64,000 nt of DNA from Sphingobium wenxiniae (lineage in GTDB: Bacteria > Pseudomonadota > Alphaproteobacteria > Sphingomonadales > Sphingomonadaceae): assembly GCF_007830065.1 (NCBI RefSeq), contig NZ_VLKK01000005.1, positions 182,866-246,865 of the forward strand. The letters are read 5' to 3'. The notes under the pieces were generated by a model. It ran no database searches, was not told the DNA's origin, and saw nothing but the letters and a program-made list of their open reading frames with translations. Below, piece by piece: positions 43,295 to 52,659 of this stretch. Both the position numbers and the translations under genes were made by a program. Positions within the stretch are counted from its first letter, which is position 1. Every line of letters begins with the position of its first letter.

Positions 43295-43550
43295 GCGTTC
43301 ACCTCATCCCCGCGGGATTTTCCCGCTTCTTTTCCAGGAACGGGAGAGGGGCGGACTTCGATCCGACGACTCCCCGGCTCGCAAGTCTATATGCCCCCGA
43401 GCGCCGCGCGGCTCAAGGAGGATTTGAAATAAAGTGTCTTATTCGTGAAATATTATGCCGAATATCACGGCCTTCGCGACTGCTGTCCCGAGGCATTTCG
43501 ACCTGTCCCCGGCATATAGGGCCGGACGGTGCTCATGTCCATCGCGCCGG

Positions 43551-44804
43551 TCAATGCATGGCAGCGATCATCACCTTCCGGCCAAGCGCCGATCCTTCCG
43601 GAAGGGCGGCGACAATGGCGAGCGAGCCGTCGATTTCCCTGCGGGCCACGACGACCGCCAGTCCATCCTCGTCGGTAGCGATGGCCTGCGGCGCGAGGGC
43701 GGGGGCGATCCTGATCGCTTCGCGCACGGTGCGGCTGCGGTCCGGCCTGGCGGGCATTGCGGCCCGGCGCGCCGCGCGGGTGTCGCGCACCAGCGCCTTG
43801 AGGCCGCCGGCATAGGCGGCCAGATACGCGGCCAGCGCACCCGCGCCCATGCCCTGCGCACGGGCATGGTCCAGCGCGGTCGCATATTCGGTGATGCGCG
43901 TCTTGTCATAGGCAGCCCCGAAGACAAGCTTGACGATGGCCGTCATCGGGCTGCGCGCTTGCGTCTTGATGCCGGCGTCGGTCAGCAGGTCCGCATAATC
44001 CTCTGGCGATTGCTCGGCCGCTAGCGCGAAATCATAGGCCAGACCCACGGCCCGATAAAGGGCGATGTGGCTGCGCGCTTCACCCGCGCGCGCCTGCTCG
44101 GCGCTGTCGCGGGCCATGGCCAGCCAATCGGCCAGCGGCGCACCGGCATCCGGAACCGGCATTTCGATCATGTCCGAAACCGTCAGATCGAGCACGGGCG
44201 GATCGGCCGCGAACCCGTTCAGGGAAAAGCCCAGCGCTTCGCTGACCTCTCGTTCCAGCGCGTCGGTTTCCGCGCGGCTGGCGGCCTCTTTCCAGTTGAT
44301 GACTCCGAACACGAAGTCGATCGTTTCGCCATCGGAGGAAAAGGGCATCAATATGCCGCGGTAGAGCAGGTCTGCACCGCGCTGGTTCACGAATTCGGCT
44401 TCGAAGCCGATCGGCGCGGCATTGGCGATGATCTGGAGATAATGGTCGGTCAGGCGCGACAGCAGCGAGCGCGGCGGCACGTTGCCGATGCGGCTGATCG
44501 ATCCCGCGATCTCGCATTCCTGGCGCAGGGCGGCGCCCATATATATGACCGCAGGGTTGTCGATGCCGACGCTGAAATCCAGCAACACGCTGTAGGGGCC
44601 GAAATCTTCCAGCAGTTCGGGCTGAAGATCCTCGATCGAAGGGAGCGCGCGATCTTTCAGCAGCGATGCCCAATAATTATAGGCACGGACCTGCATACGC
44701 CGTTCATTGGTGATGATGGCGGGCGGGCTTTCGATCGCGGCGTCGTCGGCGTAGTCGAAATCGTCCCGATCGCCATCGATATCATGCCCCCGCAGAGTGT
44801 CCAT
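43551..44804 (-). CDS. PAS-domain (PAS_5-like) protein
   Basis: 417 residues from MDTLRG (a TTG 21 bases upstream is less likely). The first about 190 residues contain 'RAYNYWASLLKDRALPSIEDLQPELLEDFGPYSVLLDFS' and 'LYRGILMPFSSDGETIDFVFGVINWKE', a PAS-like sensor common in alphaproteobacteria. The C-terminal half is Ala-rich and helical ('GALAAYLAAYAGGLKALVRDTRAARRAA') and ends in a short beta region. No kinase, GGDEF or HTH output is visible, so it may act by protein interaction. Located between gdh and tRNA-Thr. Confidence 0.7.
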   Translation of the reverse strand: MDTLRGHDIDGDRDDFDYADDAAIESPPAIITNERRMQVRAYNYWASLLKDRALPSIEDLQPELLEDFGPYSVLLDFSVGIDNPAVIYMGAALRQECEIAGSISRIGNVPPRSLLSRLTDHYLQIIANAAPIGFEAEFVNQRGADLLYRGILMPFSSDGETIDFVFGVINWKEAASRAETDALEREVSEALGFSLNGFAADPPVLDLTVSDMIEMPVPDAGAPLADWLAMARDSAEQARAGEARSHIALYRAVGLAYDFALAAEQSPEDYADLLTDAGIKTQARSPMTAIVKLVFGAAYDKTRITEYATALDHARAQGMGAGALAAYLAAYAGGLKALVRDTRAARRAAMPARPDRSRTVREAIRIAPALAPQAIATDEDGLAVVVARREIDGSLAIVAALPEGSALGRKVMIAAMH

Positions 44805-44970
44805 CCCGATCGATCCTTGAACCAAAGCAAATCTTTGGGGCTTACAATGGCATCGGATGGTAAATGGCCGGTAAAGAACACCGCGACGATGCGAAGGCGC
44901 GGAATCGAGGGGATGGAATGAAATGGCCGCTTGTCCTGAAGGCCAACCGCTGTTATCTGCCCGCCCCGAT

Positions 44971-45046
44971 GCCGCTTTAGCTCAGTTGGTAGAGCATCGC
45001 ATTCGTAATGCGAGGGTCACAGGTTCGAGTCCTGTAAGCGGCACCA
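44971..45046 (+). tRNA. tRNA-Thr (anticodon CGU)
   Basis: 76-base cloverleaf: acceptor GCCGCTT / AAGCGGC, D-arm GCTCAGTTGGTAGAGC, anticodon arm CGCAT-TCGTAA-TGCG region with anticodon CGT, variable loop AGGGTC, T-arm ACAGGTTCGAGTCCTGT, discriminator A and encoded CCA. All stems pair. Confidence 0.96.
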
Positions 45047-45299
45047 CGGCTTTCTGGGCATCGGCGGCGATGCGGCGCTAGGCAGCGCGTTACCCTATAT
45101 GGGGGAAGCCTACGGCAATAGCTCCATGCTTAAGGTCAATGCGGGCGTATGTCGGCCTTCCGGCCGCGAGTTGTCATCTTTCGCAGCCGGCAGATCCCGT
45201 CAGGCGCGCCAAATCCGTTATTTTCCGTATCACCCTGTTTTTACAAGGCTCGGTGGGGTATGCTTGCATCGTGACCACTGCCGTTGCGGGAGTCGACAC

Positions 45300-47243
45300 A
45301 TGGCGAATGGCGAACTGTTTTCCAGTTTCTTGCGGGCATATGACGACCGGCATCAGGCCGAAATGTCGGTCGAGGATTATCTGCTGGGATGCCGCAACGA
45401 TCCGCTGATGCACGCATCCGCGCCGGAGCGGTTGCTGGCAGCCATCGGCGAGCCGGAGATCATCGACACGTCGCGCGATTCGCGTCTCGGCCGGATTTTC
45501 ATGAACCGGACGATCCGGCGCTATAAGAGCTTTTCGAACTTCTACGGGATGGAAGGGACGATCGAGCATATCGTCAGCTTCCTGCGCCATGCCAGCCAGG
45601 GGTTGGAGGAGCGCAAGCAGATCCTCTATCTGCTGGGACCGGTGGGCGGCGGCAAGTCGTCGCTGGCCGAGCGGCTGAAATCGCTGATGGAGGTGCACCC
45701 CATCTATGCGCTGAAAGCCGGGGAGGAGATCAGCCCGATCTTCGAAAGCCCGCTGGCGCTGTTCGACGCAGAAACCCATGGCGACATGATCGAGGACAGC
45801 TACGGCATTCCCCGGCGGCGGCTGACGGGCCTTATCAGCCCTTGGTGCCGCAAGCGGCTCGATGAGTTCAGCGGCGACATTTCGCGCTTCACGGTCGTTC
45901 GATTGATGCCCTCGCGCATCCGCCAGATCGCCATTTCGAAGACCGAGCCGGGGGATGAGAATAATCAGGACATCTCCTCGCTGGTGGGGAAGGTGGACAT
46001 CCGCAAGCTGGAGATGCTCTCGCAGAACGATCCCGACGCCTACAGCTATTCGGGCGGCCTCAACCGCGCCAATCAGGGCATCCTTGAGTTCGTCGAGATG
46101 TTCAAGGCGCCGATCAAGATGCTCCATCCGCTGCTGACGGCGACGCAGGAGGGCAATTATATCGGCACGGAGAATATCGGCGCCATTCCCTTTACCGGGA
46201 TCATCATGGCGCACTCCAATGAGTCGGAATGGCAGAATTTCAAGAACAACAAGAATAACGAAGCCTTCATCGACCGCATCTACGTCATCAAGGTGCCCTA
46301 TAGCCTGCAAGCGACCGAGGAACGGCAGGTTTATGAAAAGCTGCTGCGCGATTCCGATCTGAACAAGGCGCCCTGCGCGCCGGGGACGCTGGACATGCTG
46401 GCGCGCTTTTCCGTGCTGACGCGGCTGCGCGAGCATGAGAACAGCAATCTCTATTCGAAGATGCGCGTCTATGACGGCGAAATGCTGCGGGAAATCGACC
46501 CGCGCGCGAAAAGCCTTCAGGAATATCGCGACGCGGCGGGCGTGGATGAGGGGATGTCGGGGATTTCGACCCGCTTCGCCTTCAAGGCGCTGTCGGCGAC
46601 CTTCAACCACGACACCACCGAGATCGCGGCGGACCCGGTCCATCTGATGTATGTGCTGGAAGGGATGGTGCGGCAGGAACAGTTCCCCGCCGAGACGGAG
46701 GCCCGTTATCTGGAGTTCATCAAGGGCGAACTGGTCCCGCGCTATGCCGAGTTCATCGGGAACGAGATTCAGAAAGCCTATCTCGAATCCTATGACGATT
46801 ACGGGCAGAATCTGTTCGATCGCTATGTCGCTTATGCCGATGCGTGGATCGAGGATCTGGATTTCAAGGACCCGGACACCGGCCAGCTTCTCGACCGGGA
46901 GGTCATCAACCAGGAACTGACCAAGACGGAAAAGCCCGCCGGAATCGCCAATCCCAAGGATTTCCGCAACGAGGTCGTGAAGTTCGCGCTGCGGATGCGC
47001 GCGAGCCATGATGGGCGCAATCCGTCATGGACATCCTATGAGAAAATCCGCGAAGTCATCGAAAAGCGGATGTTCAGCCAGGTCGAGGATCTGCTGCCCG
47101 TCATCAGCTTTGGGTCGAAGAAGGACGGCGACACCGCCGGCAAGCATGAGGAGTTCGTCTCCCGCATGATCGAGCGCGGCTATACCGAGCGGCAGGTGAG
47201 GCGGCTCGTCGAATGGTATATCCGCGTGAAACAGGCGGGATGA
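45300..47243 (+). CDS. prkA: PrkA/YeaG family serine protein kinase (AAA-type)
   Basis: 647 residues from MANGEL, behind GCGGGAG; E. coli YeaG is of similar length. N-terminal AAA ATPase domain with Walker A 'YLLGPVGGGKSSLAERLK' (about residues 110-127) and the family signature 'SYSGGLNRANQGILEFVEMFKAPIKMLHPLLTATQEGNYIG'. The C-terminal part carries the kinase-like region. Family members act in stationary phase and nutrient starvation. First gene of the three-gene unit prkA-yeaH-ycgB, which is conserved in many proteobacteria. Confidence 0.95.
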   Translation: MANGELFSSFLRAYDDRHQAEMSVEDYLLGCRNDPLMHASAPERLLAAIGEPEIIDTSRDSRLGRIFMNRTIRRYKSFSNFYGMEGTIEHIVSFLRHASQGLEERKQILYLLGPVGGGKSSLAERLKSLMEVHPIYALKAGEEISPIFESPLALFDAETHGDMIEDSYGIPRRRLTGLISPWCRKRLDEFSGDISRFTVVRLMPSRIRQIAISKTEPGDENNQDISSLVGKVDIRKLEMLSQNDPDAYSYSGGLNRANQGILEFVEMFKAPIKMLHPLLTATQEGNYIGTENIGAIPFTGIIMAHSNESEWQNFKNNKNNEAFIDRIYVIKVPYSLQATEERQVYEKLLRDSDLNKAPCAPGTLDMLARFSVLTRLREHENSNLYSKMRVYDGEMLREIDPRAKSLQEYRDAAGVDEGMSGISTRFAFKALSATFNHDTTEIAADPVHLMYVLEGMVRQEQFPAETEARYLEFIKGELVPRYAEFIGNEIQKAYLESYDDYGQNLFDRYVAYADAWIEDLDFKDPDTGQLLDREVINQELTKTEKPAGIANPKDFRNEVVKFALRMRASHDGRNPSWTSYEKIREVIEKRMFSQVEDLLPVISFGSKKDGDTAGKHEEFVSRMIERGYTERQVRRLVEWYIRVKQAG

Positions 47244-47262
47244 GGGGGGTGCGCCGACCGAC

Positions 47263-48573
47263 ATGCACATCGTCGACCGACGCCTGAACCCCGGCGGCAA
47301 GAGCCTGGTCAACCGGCAGCGTTTCCTGCGAAGGGCAAGGGCGTATGTGCAGAAGGCGGTGCGTGACAGCCTGAAGGATCGCGGTATCCGCGAACTGGAT
47401 AAAGAGGGCGAAATCTCCATCGGCCGCGATGCGATCTATGAGCCGACCTTCCATCGCGCGGCGACGGGCGGCAATCGCGAACGGGTGCTGCCCGGCAATC
47501 ATGATTATGTGGAAGGCGACCGGATCAAGCGTCCGGAAGGCGGCGAGGGGGCAGGCGCGGATGCGGGCCAGGGCGAAGGGAATGACGATTTCCAGTTCGT
47601 GCTGAGCCGCGAGGAGTTTCTCGACCTGTTCCTTGACGATCTGGAGTTGCCCGATCTTGCCAAGCGGCGGCTGGTCGGCGGCGAGATCGACGGGATCAGG
47701 CGCGCGGGGTATTCCACCGCCGGATCGCCGTCCAATCTGTCCGTGCCCCGCACCATGCAGAAGGCGATGGGGCGGCGCATGGCGCTCCGGCGGCCGAGCG
47801 GCGCTGAATTGGAGCGGATAGAAGATGAAATCGCGGCGATCGAAGCCCGCGACCCGCCCCGGCCGGAGGATGCCGGCCTGCTGGAGCGGCTTCGCGAGGA
47901 TCGTGCCCATATCATCCGCCGCCGCAACCTCATCGCCTATATCGATCCGGTCGACCTGCGGTATCGCCGGTTCGAGGCCGTGCCCCGCCCCGTCGCACAG
48001 GCGGTGATGTTCTGCCTGATGGACGTGTCCGGCTCCATGAGCGAGCATATGAAGGATCTGGCGAAACGCTTCTTCGCGCTGCTCCATCTGTTCCTGTCGC
48101 GCTGCTACGAGCATGTCGAGGTGGTGTTCATCCACCATACCGACCGGGCGGCGGAGGTCGATGAGCAGACTTTCTTCTACAGCACCGTCACGGGCGGCAC
48201 GCTGGTGTCGAGCGCGCTCGACAAGCTGATCGAGGTGGCGGCGGACCGCTATCGTCCCGACAACTGGAACATCTATGTCGCGCAAGCGTCGGACGGCGAC
48301 AATATGATGCAGGACAATCCCAGGGTCGTCAGCCTCATGCAGGACCATATCCTGCCCATGGCCCAATATGTCGCTTATCTGGAAGTCGGCCGGGAGGAGT
48401 TCCCCGACGCGACGATGATGCAGTCGATGACGACCCTGTGGCAGGCTTATGCCCCGGTGGCGGAGGCGCATCGCCATTTCGTGATGCGCAAGGTCGCGCA
48501 TCGCCGGGAAATCTATCCCGTCTTCCGCGAACTCTTCCAGCGCCGGGGCGTCGGCGAGAGGGCGCGAAGCTGA
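47263..48573 (+). CDS. yeaH: YeaH/YhbH family protein (DUF444, vWA-like)
   Basis: 436 residues. N-terminal 'IVDRRLNPGGKSLVNRQRFLRRARAYV' is the DUF444 hallmark. A G/D/E-rich linker follows (about 85-110). The C-terminal von Willebrand A fold has the MIDAS motif 'CLMDVSGSMSEHMK' and 'FFYSTVTGGTLVSSALDKLIEV'. Starts 19 bases after prkA and overlaps the next gene by one base (TGATG). Thought to be a partner of the PrkA kinase; exact function unknown. Confidence 0.92.
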   Translation: MHIVDRRLNPGGKSLVNRQRFLRRARAYVQKAVRDSLKDRGIRELDKEGEISIGRDAIYEPTFHRAATGGNRERVLPGNHDYVEGDRIKRPEGGEGAGADAGQGEGNDDFQFVLSREEFLDLFLDDLELPDLAKRRLVGGEIDGIRRAGYSTAGSPSNLSVPRTMQKAMGRRMALRRPSGAELERIEDEIAAIEARDPPRPEDAGLLERLREDRAHIIRRRNLIAYIDPVDLRYRRFEAVPRPVAQAVMFCLMDVSGSMSEHMKDLAKRFFALLHLFLSRCYEHVEVVFIHHTDRAAEVDEQTFFYSTVTGGTLVSSALDKLIEVAADRYRPDNWNIYVAQASDGDNMMQDNPRVVSLMQDHILPMAQYVAYLEVGREEFPDATMMQSMTTLWQAYAPVAEAHRHFVMRKVAHRREIYPVFRELFQRRGVGERARS

Positions 48574-50111
48574 TGGACGTGCGCGCGGAAACGCCCCTGT
48601 TTACCGGCAGCGATTGGGACTTCGCGCTCGTCAACCGCATCTATGACGCGATAGAGCCGATCGCCGTCGATGAGATGAAGCTGAACGTCTATCCCAACCA
48701 GCTTGAGATCATCAGTTCCGAACAGATGCTCGACGCCTATTCGTCGGTGGGGATGCCGCTCTTCTACAAGCACTGGTCCTTCGGCAAGCAATTCGTCACC
48801 AACGAGATGCTCTACCGCAAGGGGCTGCGCGGCCTCGCCTATGAACTGGTCATCAACTCCAATCCCTGCATCAGCTATATCATGCAGGAAAACAGCGCGA
48901 TGATGCAGACGCTGGTGATCGCCCATGCGGCCTTCGGGCATAACCATTTCTTCAAGAACAACTATCTCTTCCGTCAGTGGACCGACGCGGACGGCATCCT
49001 CGACTATCTGGAATTCGCCAAGCGCTATATCGCCCAGTGCGAGGAGCGGCACGGGCAACTGGCGGTCGAGCGGGTGCTGGATGCGGCCCATGCGCTGATG
49101 AACCAGGGCGTGCACCGCTATCCCCGCGTGCGCCCCCGCGATCTGCGGCACGAGGCGGAGCGGGAGGCCGAGCGGCAGGCCTATCGCGACCGCATCTATG
49201 ACGATCTCTGGCGCACGGTGCCGGTGGGCGCGAAGGCGGCGACGGTCGAACGCGACGAACGGCTGGCCGCGCTGGGTCTGCCGCAGGAGAATATCCTCTA
49301 TTTCCTCGAAAAGTCCGGCCCCCGGCTGGAGGCGTGGCAGCGGGAGATATTGCGGATCGTCCGACTGATCGCGCAATATTTCTATCCCCAGCGCCAGACC
49401 AAGGCGATGAACGAAGGCGCGGCGACCTATACCCACTACCGGATCATGACGACGCTGCACGAGCGGGGGCAGATCACCGACGGCGCGTTCCTGGAATTCC
49501 TCCAGTCGCATACGGGTGTCGTCTACCAGCCGACCTATGATTCCGGGCATTTCAGCAGCTTCAACCCCTATGCGCTGGGTTTCGGCATCATGACCGATGT
49601 GGAGCGCATCTGCATGGACCCGACGCAGGAGGATCGCGAATGGTTCGGCGCCATTGCCGGATCGTGCGACCCGCTGGAGGTGTTGAAGGACATATGGGCG
49701 AATTACCGCGACGAAAGCTTCATCTCGCAGTTCCTCAGCCCGCGCCTGATCCGGCAATGGCGCTTGTTCAAGATACTCGACCGGGAAAGCGACTCGGAAG
49801 TCCGGGTCGACGCCATCCACGACGAAAGGGGCTATCGCCGCATCCGGCGGGCCTTGGCGCGCGAATATGATATTGGGCAGCAGGAGCCGGATATTCAGGT
49901 CGTGGACGTCGATCTGGCCGGGGACCGTACACTGATGCTGGAGCATGTGGTGGTGAACGGCGTGCTTCTGGATGCGGGCGACACCGCCAAGGTGCTTCAA
50001 AATCTGGCGAATCTATGGGGTTATGAAGTCGCGCTGAGCGAAGTCGATGCCGGGAACCGAAAGGAATTGAAGAGCCATCGATCCCAGCCGCTCTCCGGCT
50101 GGATGCGGTGA
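48573..50111 (+). CDS. ycgB: SpoVR family protein (YcgB)
   Basis: 512 residues from the ATG overlapping the yeaH stop. Typical SpoVR features: 'FYKHWSFGKQFVTNEMLYRKGLRGLAYELVINSNPCISYIMQENSAMMQTLVIAHAAFGHNHFFKNNYLF', rich in His/Glu, 'FYPQRQTKAMNEGAATYTHYRIM' and 'SSFNPYALGFGIMTDVERICMDP'. Role in stress or cortex formation is known only genetically. Last gene of the prkA unit. Confidence 0.94.
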   Translation: MDVRAETPLFTGSDWDFALVNRIYDAIEPIAVDEMKLNVYPNQLEIISSEQMLDAYSSVGMPLFYKHWSFGKQFVTNEMLYRKGLRGLAYELVINSNPCISYIMQENSAMMQTLVIAHAAFGHNHFFKNNYLFRQWTDADGILDYLEFAKRYIAQCEERHGQLAVERVLDAAHALMNQGVHRYPRVRPRDLRHEAEREAERQAYRDRIYDDLWRTVPVGAKAATVERDERLAALGLPQENILYFLEKSGPRLEAWQREILRIVRLIAQYFYPQRQTKAMNEGAATYTHYRIMTTLHERGQITDGAFLEFLQSHTGVVYQPTYDSGHFSSFNPYALGFGIMTDVERICMDPTQEDREWFGAIAGSCDPLEVLKDIWANYRDESFISQFLSPRLIRQWRLFKILDRESDSEVRVDAIHDERGYRRIRRALAREYDIGQQEPDIQVVDVDLAGDRTLMLEHVVVNGVLLDAGDTAKVLQNLANLWGYEVALSEVDAGNRKELKSHRSQPLSGWMR

Positions 50112-50292
50112 AGGGCATCGGACGGATGGAAAGCGCGACGGCCGCCTTTCAGATTCCGTTTTCCATCAAGGCTCAACAGGCGTAGATTCCATGCCGGTTT
50201 TTTGCGGGTTGGACTTTGTCGAGACGCTGGCGCTGGATCGCATGGCGTAGCGGGATTGGGCCATGCCCGACAGTCATGCAGGAGGTCGGTTC

Positions 50293-50496
50293 ATGACGGA
50301 TGCCCTTACCCCGCAGGAATGTCTTGAGCGGGCAAGAATGCACGAGCGGCTTGCGTCAACGACCGCGGACGCTTCGGCCCGGACGATGCATCAGGCGATG
50401 GCGTCGGAGTTCCGCCGCCGCGCGGAGGCAGGTTCGTCCGGCCCGGCGCAGAGACCCGGCACGCCGGTGGTGGAGATGGTCCAGCCCGTCCAGTGA
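50293..50496 (+). CDS. Small helical protein, function unknown
   Basis: 67 residues from MTDALTPQECLERARMHERLA, behind GGAGGTCGG. A single amphipathic helix (about 7-45, 'ADASARTMHQAMASEFRRRAEA') and a Pro/Val tail. Sequence style resembles the tiny ORF at 63437 ('SPQDAFYFARRAQEE...'), suggesting a family of small ARM-like helical proteins. No known function. Lies between the ycgB and nasT genes. Confidence 0.55.
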   Translation: MTDALTPQECLERARMHERLASTTADASARTMHQAMASEFRRRAEAGSSGPAQRPGTPVVEMVQPVQ

Positions 50497-50651
50497 GGGG
50501 CGACAGGCGCTGGAGAGATGCCATCGAAGGAAGGCGGTTCCATGCTCCTTCCCCGATACTTTGTTTGATTGATGCCATGGTCGGTGTGAGCGCCGTGCAT
50601 TGACGTGCAAATCAAGGTCGGCGATGTGCGTGTCATGGCTCGGGCGGCGGC

Positions 50652-51230
50652 ATGAGAATCGTCATCATCGATGACAGCGGATTGCGGGCGACGGTCCTGG
50701 AAGAAGGGCTGCGCGACGCAGGCTATGACGATATCCATATCGTGCCGCCGCGCGGAGCCTTTGTCGCGCGGCTCGAACGCATGGCCCCCGATGTGGTGCT
50801 GATGGACCTGGGCAGCCCCAGCCGCGACACGCTGGAGGAAATGCTGACCGTCAGCCGTGCGCTTGCCCGGCCGATCGCCATGTTCGTGGACCAGTCGGAC
50901 GAGGCCATGATCGGCGCGGCCATCGATGCGGGCGTGTCCGCCTATGTGGTCGACGGCTTGCGGAAGGAGCGGGTGAAGCCGGTGCTGGAACTGGCCGTCC
51001 GCCGCTTCAACGCCTTTGCGAAGATTCAGTCGGAACTGGAGGAGGCGCGCACGGCGCTGTCCGACCGCAAGATCATCGACCGGGCCAAATCGATCCTGAT
51101 GAACCAGCGCGGCCTGTCGGAACAAGACGCCTATGCCCTGTTGCGGACCAGCGCGATGAACCAGGGGAAGAAGATCGTGGACGTGGCGCAGGCGCTCATC
51201 ACGGCCAGCGACCTGTTGGGAGGAGCCTGA
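50652..51230 (+). CDS. nasT: ANTAR-domain RNA-binding antiterminator NasT
   Basis: 192 residues. N-terminal receiver-like domain ('MRIVIIDDSGLRATVLEEGLRDAGY', Asp52 in 'VVLMDLGSPSRD') and a C-terminal ANTAR domain ('LSDRKIIDRAKSILMNQRGLSEQDAYALLRTSAMNQGKKIVDVAQALI', about 135-190). NasT-type proteins bind paired hexaloop hairpins in nascent RNA and prevent termination; without nitrate or nitrite they are held by NasS. The stop overlaps nasS (TGATG). Its likely RNA targets are the leaders of the transporter and nirB in this same locus. Confidence 0.94.
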   Translation: MRIVIIDDSGLRATVLEEGLRDAGYDDIHIVPPRGAFVARLERMAPDVVLMDLGSPSRDTLEEMLTVSRALARPIAMFVDQSDEAMIGAAIDAGVSAYVVDGLRKERVKPVLELAVRRFNAFAKIQSELEEARTALSDRKIIDRAKSILMNQRGLSEQDAYALLRTSAMNQGKKIVDVAQALITASDLLGGA

Positions 51231-52444
51231 TGACGACAACCCTGCGGATCGCTTTCCTGCCGCTGACCGATGCCGCCGTGCTGGCCGTTGCGCGCGAGAG
51301 GGGCTTTGCGGAGGAGGAGGGTATCGCGCTCGACCTTGTCCGCACGACAAGCTGGGCGACGTTGCGCGACCGGCTGGTCTTCGGGCAGGTGCAGGCCGCG
51401 CAGATGCTGGCCCCGCTCGCCGTCGCGGTGACGCTGGGCCTCAGCCAGCAGCCCGCGGCGCTTGCCGCCCCTTACAAGCTCAACGTCAACGGCAACATGC
51501 TGGTGATGGCGAGCGATTTCGCCAAGGCGCTGGAACCCGATGTGGCGGCGCGGCTGGCCGATCCGTTGGGCACCGCGCATGATTTTGCAGCCGCCATCGG
51601 CCTGTGGAAACGCAAGCCCATTATCGGCGTGGTCCATCGCTTCTCCAGCCATGCGCTGATGCTGCGTTACTGGCTGGCGAGCGCGGGCGTGGACCCGGAC
51701 CGCGACGTGCTGTTGCGGGTGCTGCCGCCTTCGCTGACGGTGGAAGCGCTTCGCGCGGGCGAGGTGGATGGCTTCATCGCGGGCGAACCGTGGGGCAGCG
51801 CGTCGGTGGAAGCGGGCCTTGCCGAAACGGTGGCGGTGGGCGAACGGATATGGCAGCGCGGCGTTGAGAAAGTGCTGGCCTTCCGCGAGAATTGGATGGA
51901 GGCCAATCCCGAAACGGTGGACGCGCTGCTGCGGGCCTTGGCGCGGGCGGCCGCGTGGTGCGACGATCCTGTCCATCGCGATGAACTGGCGGAGTTGCTT
52001 GCCCGGCCACGCTATGTCGACCAGCCCGCCGATCTCATCCGCCGGGCGCTTGGCGGCGCGGTCGTCGCGCGGGCGGGGGAGGCGGCGCTGCCCATGGCCG
52101 ATTTCATGCTGTTCGCCCGCGAAGCCACGCCTTTTCCGTGGCGCAGTCAGGCGCTGTGGATTTATTCCCAGCTCGTCCGTTGGAAGATGGTGGCGCATGA
52201 GTCCGCCATGGCGGCGAAAGCGGCTTCGGTGTTCCGGCCTGATATCTTCCGCCGCGCGCTGGCGGACAGCGATGTCCCGATGCCCGGCGCGAGCATGAAG
52301 GTGGAAGGGGCGGTCGTCTCGCCGCTGGGCGTGGGATCGCGACGGGGCGAACTGACCCTTGGTCCCGACCGCTTTTTCGACGGGCGGATTTTCGATCCTG
52401 AGCGGATGGAGGACTATCTGGCGGATTTTGCGCCGCAGCATTGA
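51230..52444 (+). CDS. nasS: Nitrate/nitrite sensor NasS (NrtA/CmpA-like)
   Basis: 404 residues. Solute-binding-protein fold without a signal peptide ('MTTTLRIAFLPLTDAAVLAVARERGFAEEEGI'), so cytoplasmic. 'AQMLAPLAVAVTLGLSQ', 'SSHALMLRYWLASAGVDPDRDVLLRVLPPS' and 'EVDGFIAGEPWGSASVEAGL' match NrtA/NasS. In the NasS-NasT system NasS holds NasT in a complex that nitrate or nitrite dissolves. The missing signal and the overlap with nasT support sensor rather than transport-binding function. Confidence 0.93.
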   Translation: MTTTLRIAFLPLTDAAVLAVARERGFAEEEGIALDLVRTTSWATLRDRLVFGQVQAAQMLAPLAVAVTLGLSQQPAALAAPYKLNVNGNMLVMASDFAKALEPDVAARLADPLGTAHDFAAAIGLWKRKPIIGVVHRFSSHALMLRYWLASAGVDPDRDVLLRVLPPSLTVEALRAGEVDGFIAGEPWGSASVEAGLAETVAVGERIWQRGVEKVLAFRENWMEANPETVDALLRALARAAAWCDDPVHRDELAELLARPRYVDQPADLIRRALGGAVVARAGEAALPMADFMLFAREATPFPWRSQALWIYSQLVRWKMVAHESAMAAKAASVFRPDIFRRALADSDVPMPGASMKVEGAVVSPLGVGSRRGELTLGPDRFFDGRIFDPERMEDYLADFAPQH

Positions 52445-52457
52445 AAGGCGGTATAAT
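52428..52457 (+). promoter_or_regulatory. Candidate sigma70 promoter of the nitrate transporter leader
   Basis: TTGCGC (52428-52433), 18-base spacer, then a perfect TATAAT (52452-52457), overlapping the last codons of nasS. Transcription from here would give an untranslated leader of roughly 195 bases before the start at 52660. The -35 matches the consensus only partly. Confidence 0.5.
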
Positions 52458-52536
52458 TTTGTGCCTTGCAACATGAAAAGAATCGCGGGATAACATAAGA
52501 GTCGCGCGACGAAGCGCGTTTATCCGGGATGTGCCC

Positions 52537-52629
52537 TCCCAAGGCCGGGACCGCCATTCCATCATCATAGCAGCAAAGCCGCTGACCGGACTCGCTCCTC
52601 TGGGTGACGTTCGGCCGAGCGGCTTTTTT
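52537..52629 (+). promoter_or_regulatory. NasT (ANTAR) antitermination leader upstream of the nitrate transporter
   Basis: P1: TCCC (52537-52540), loop AAGGCC, GGGA (52547-52550). P2: CAGC (52571-52574), loop AAAGCC, GCTG (52581-52584). Both loops are six bases with A at 1 and G at 4, the pattern recognised by ANTAR proteins. P2 shares AAAGCCGCT (52575-52583) with an intrinsic terminator, whose 3' arm AGCGGCTTT is at 52618-52626, with Ts to 52629. P2 and the terminator are mutually exclusive, so NasT binding would allow readthrough. The transporter start is 31 bases on. Confidence 0.85.
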
Positions 52630-52659
52630 CATGTCCATTGCCGTTTATGGGGACGTATC

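Noticed and set aside
40409..43432. 1007-residue open frame antisense to the glutamate dehydrogenase gene
   Set aside because: The opposite strand encodes a fully motif-supported enzyme; the antisense protein has no recognisable domain.
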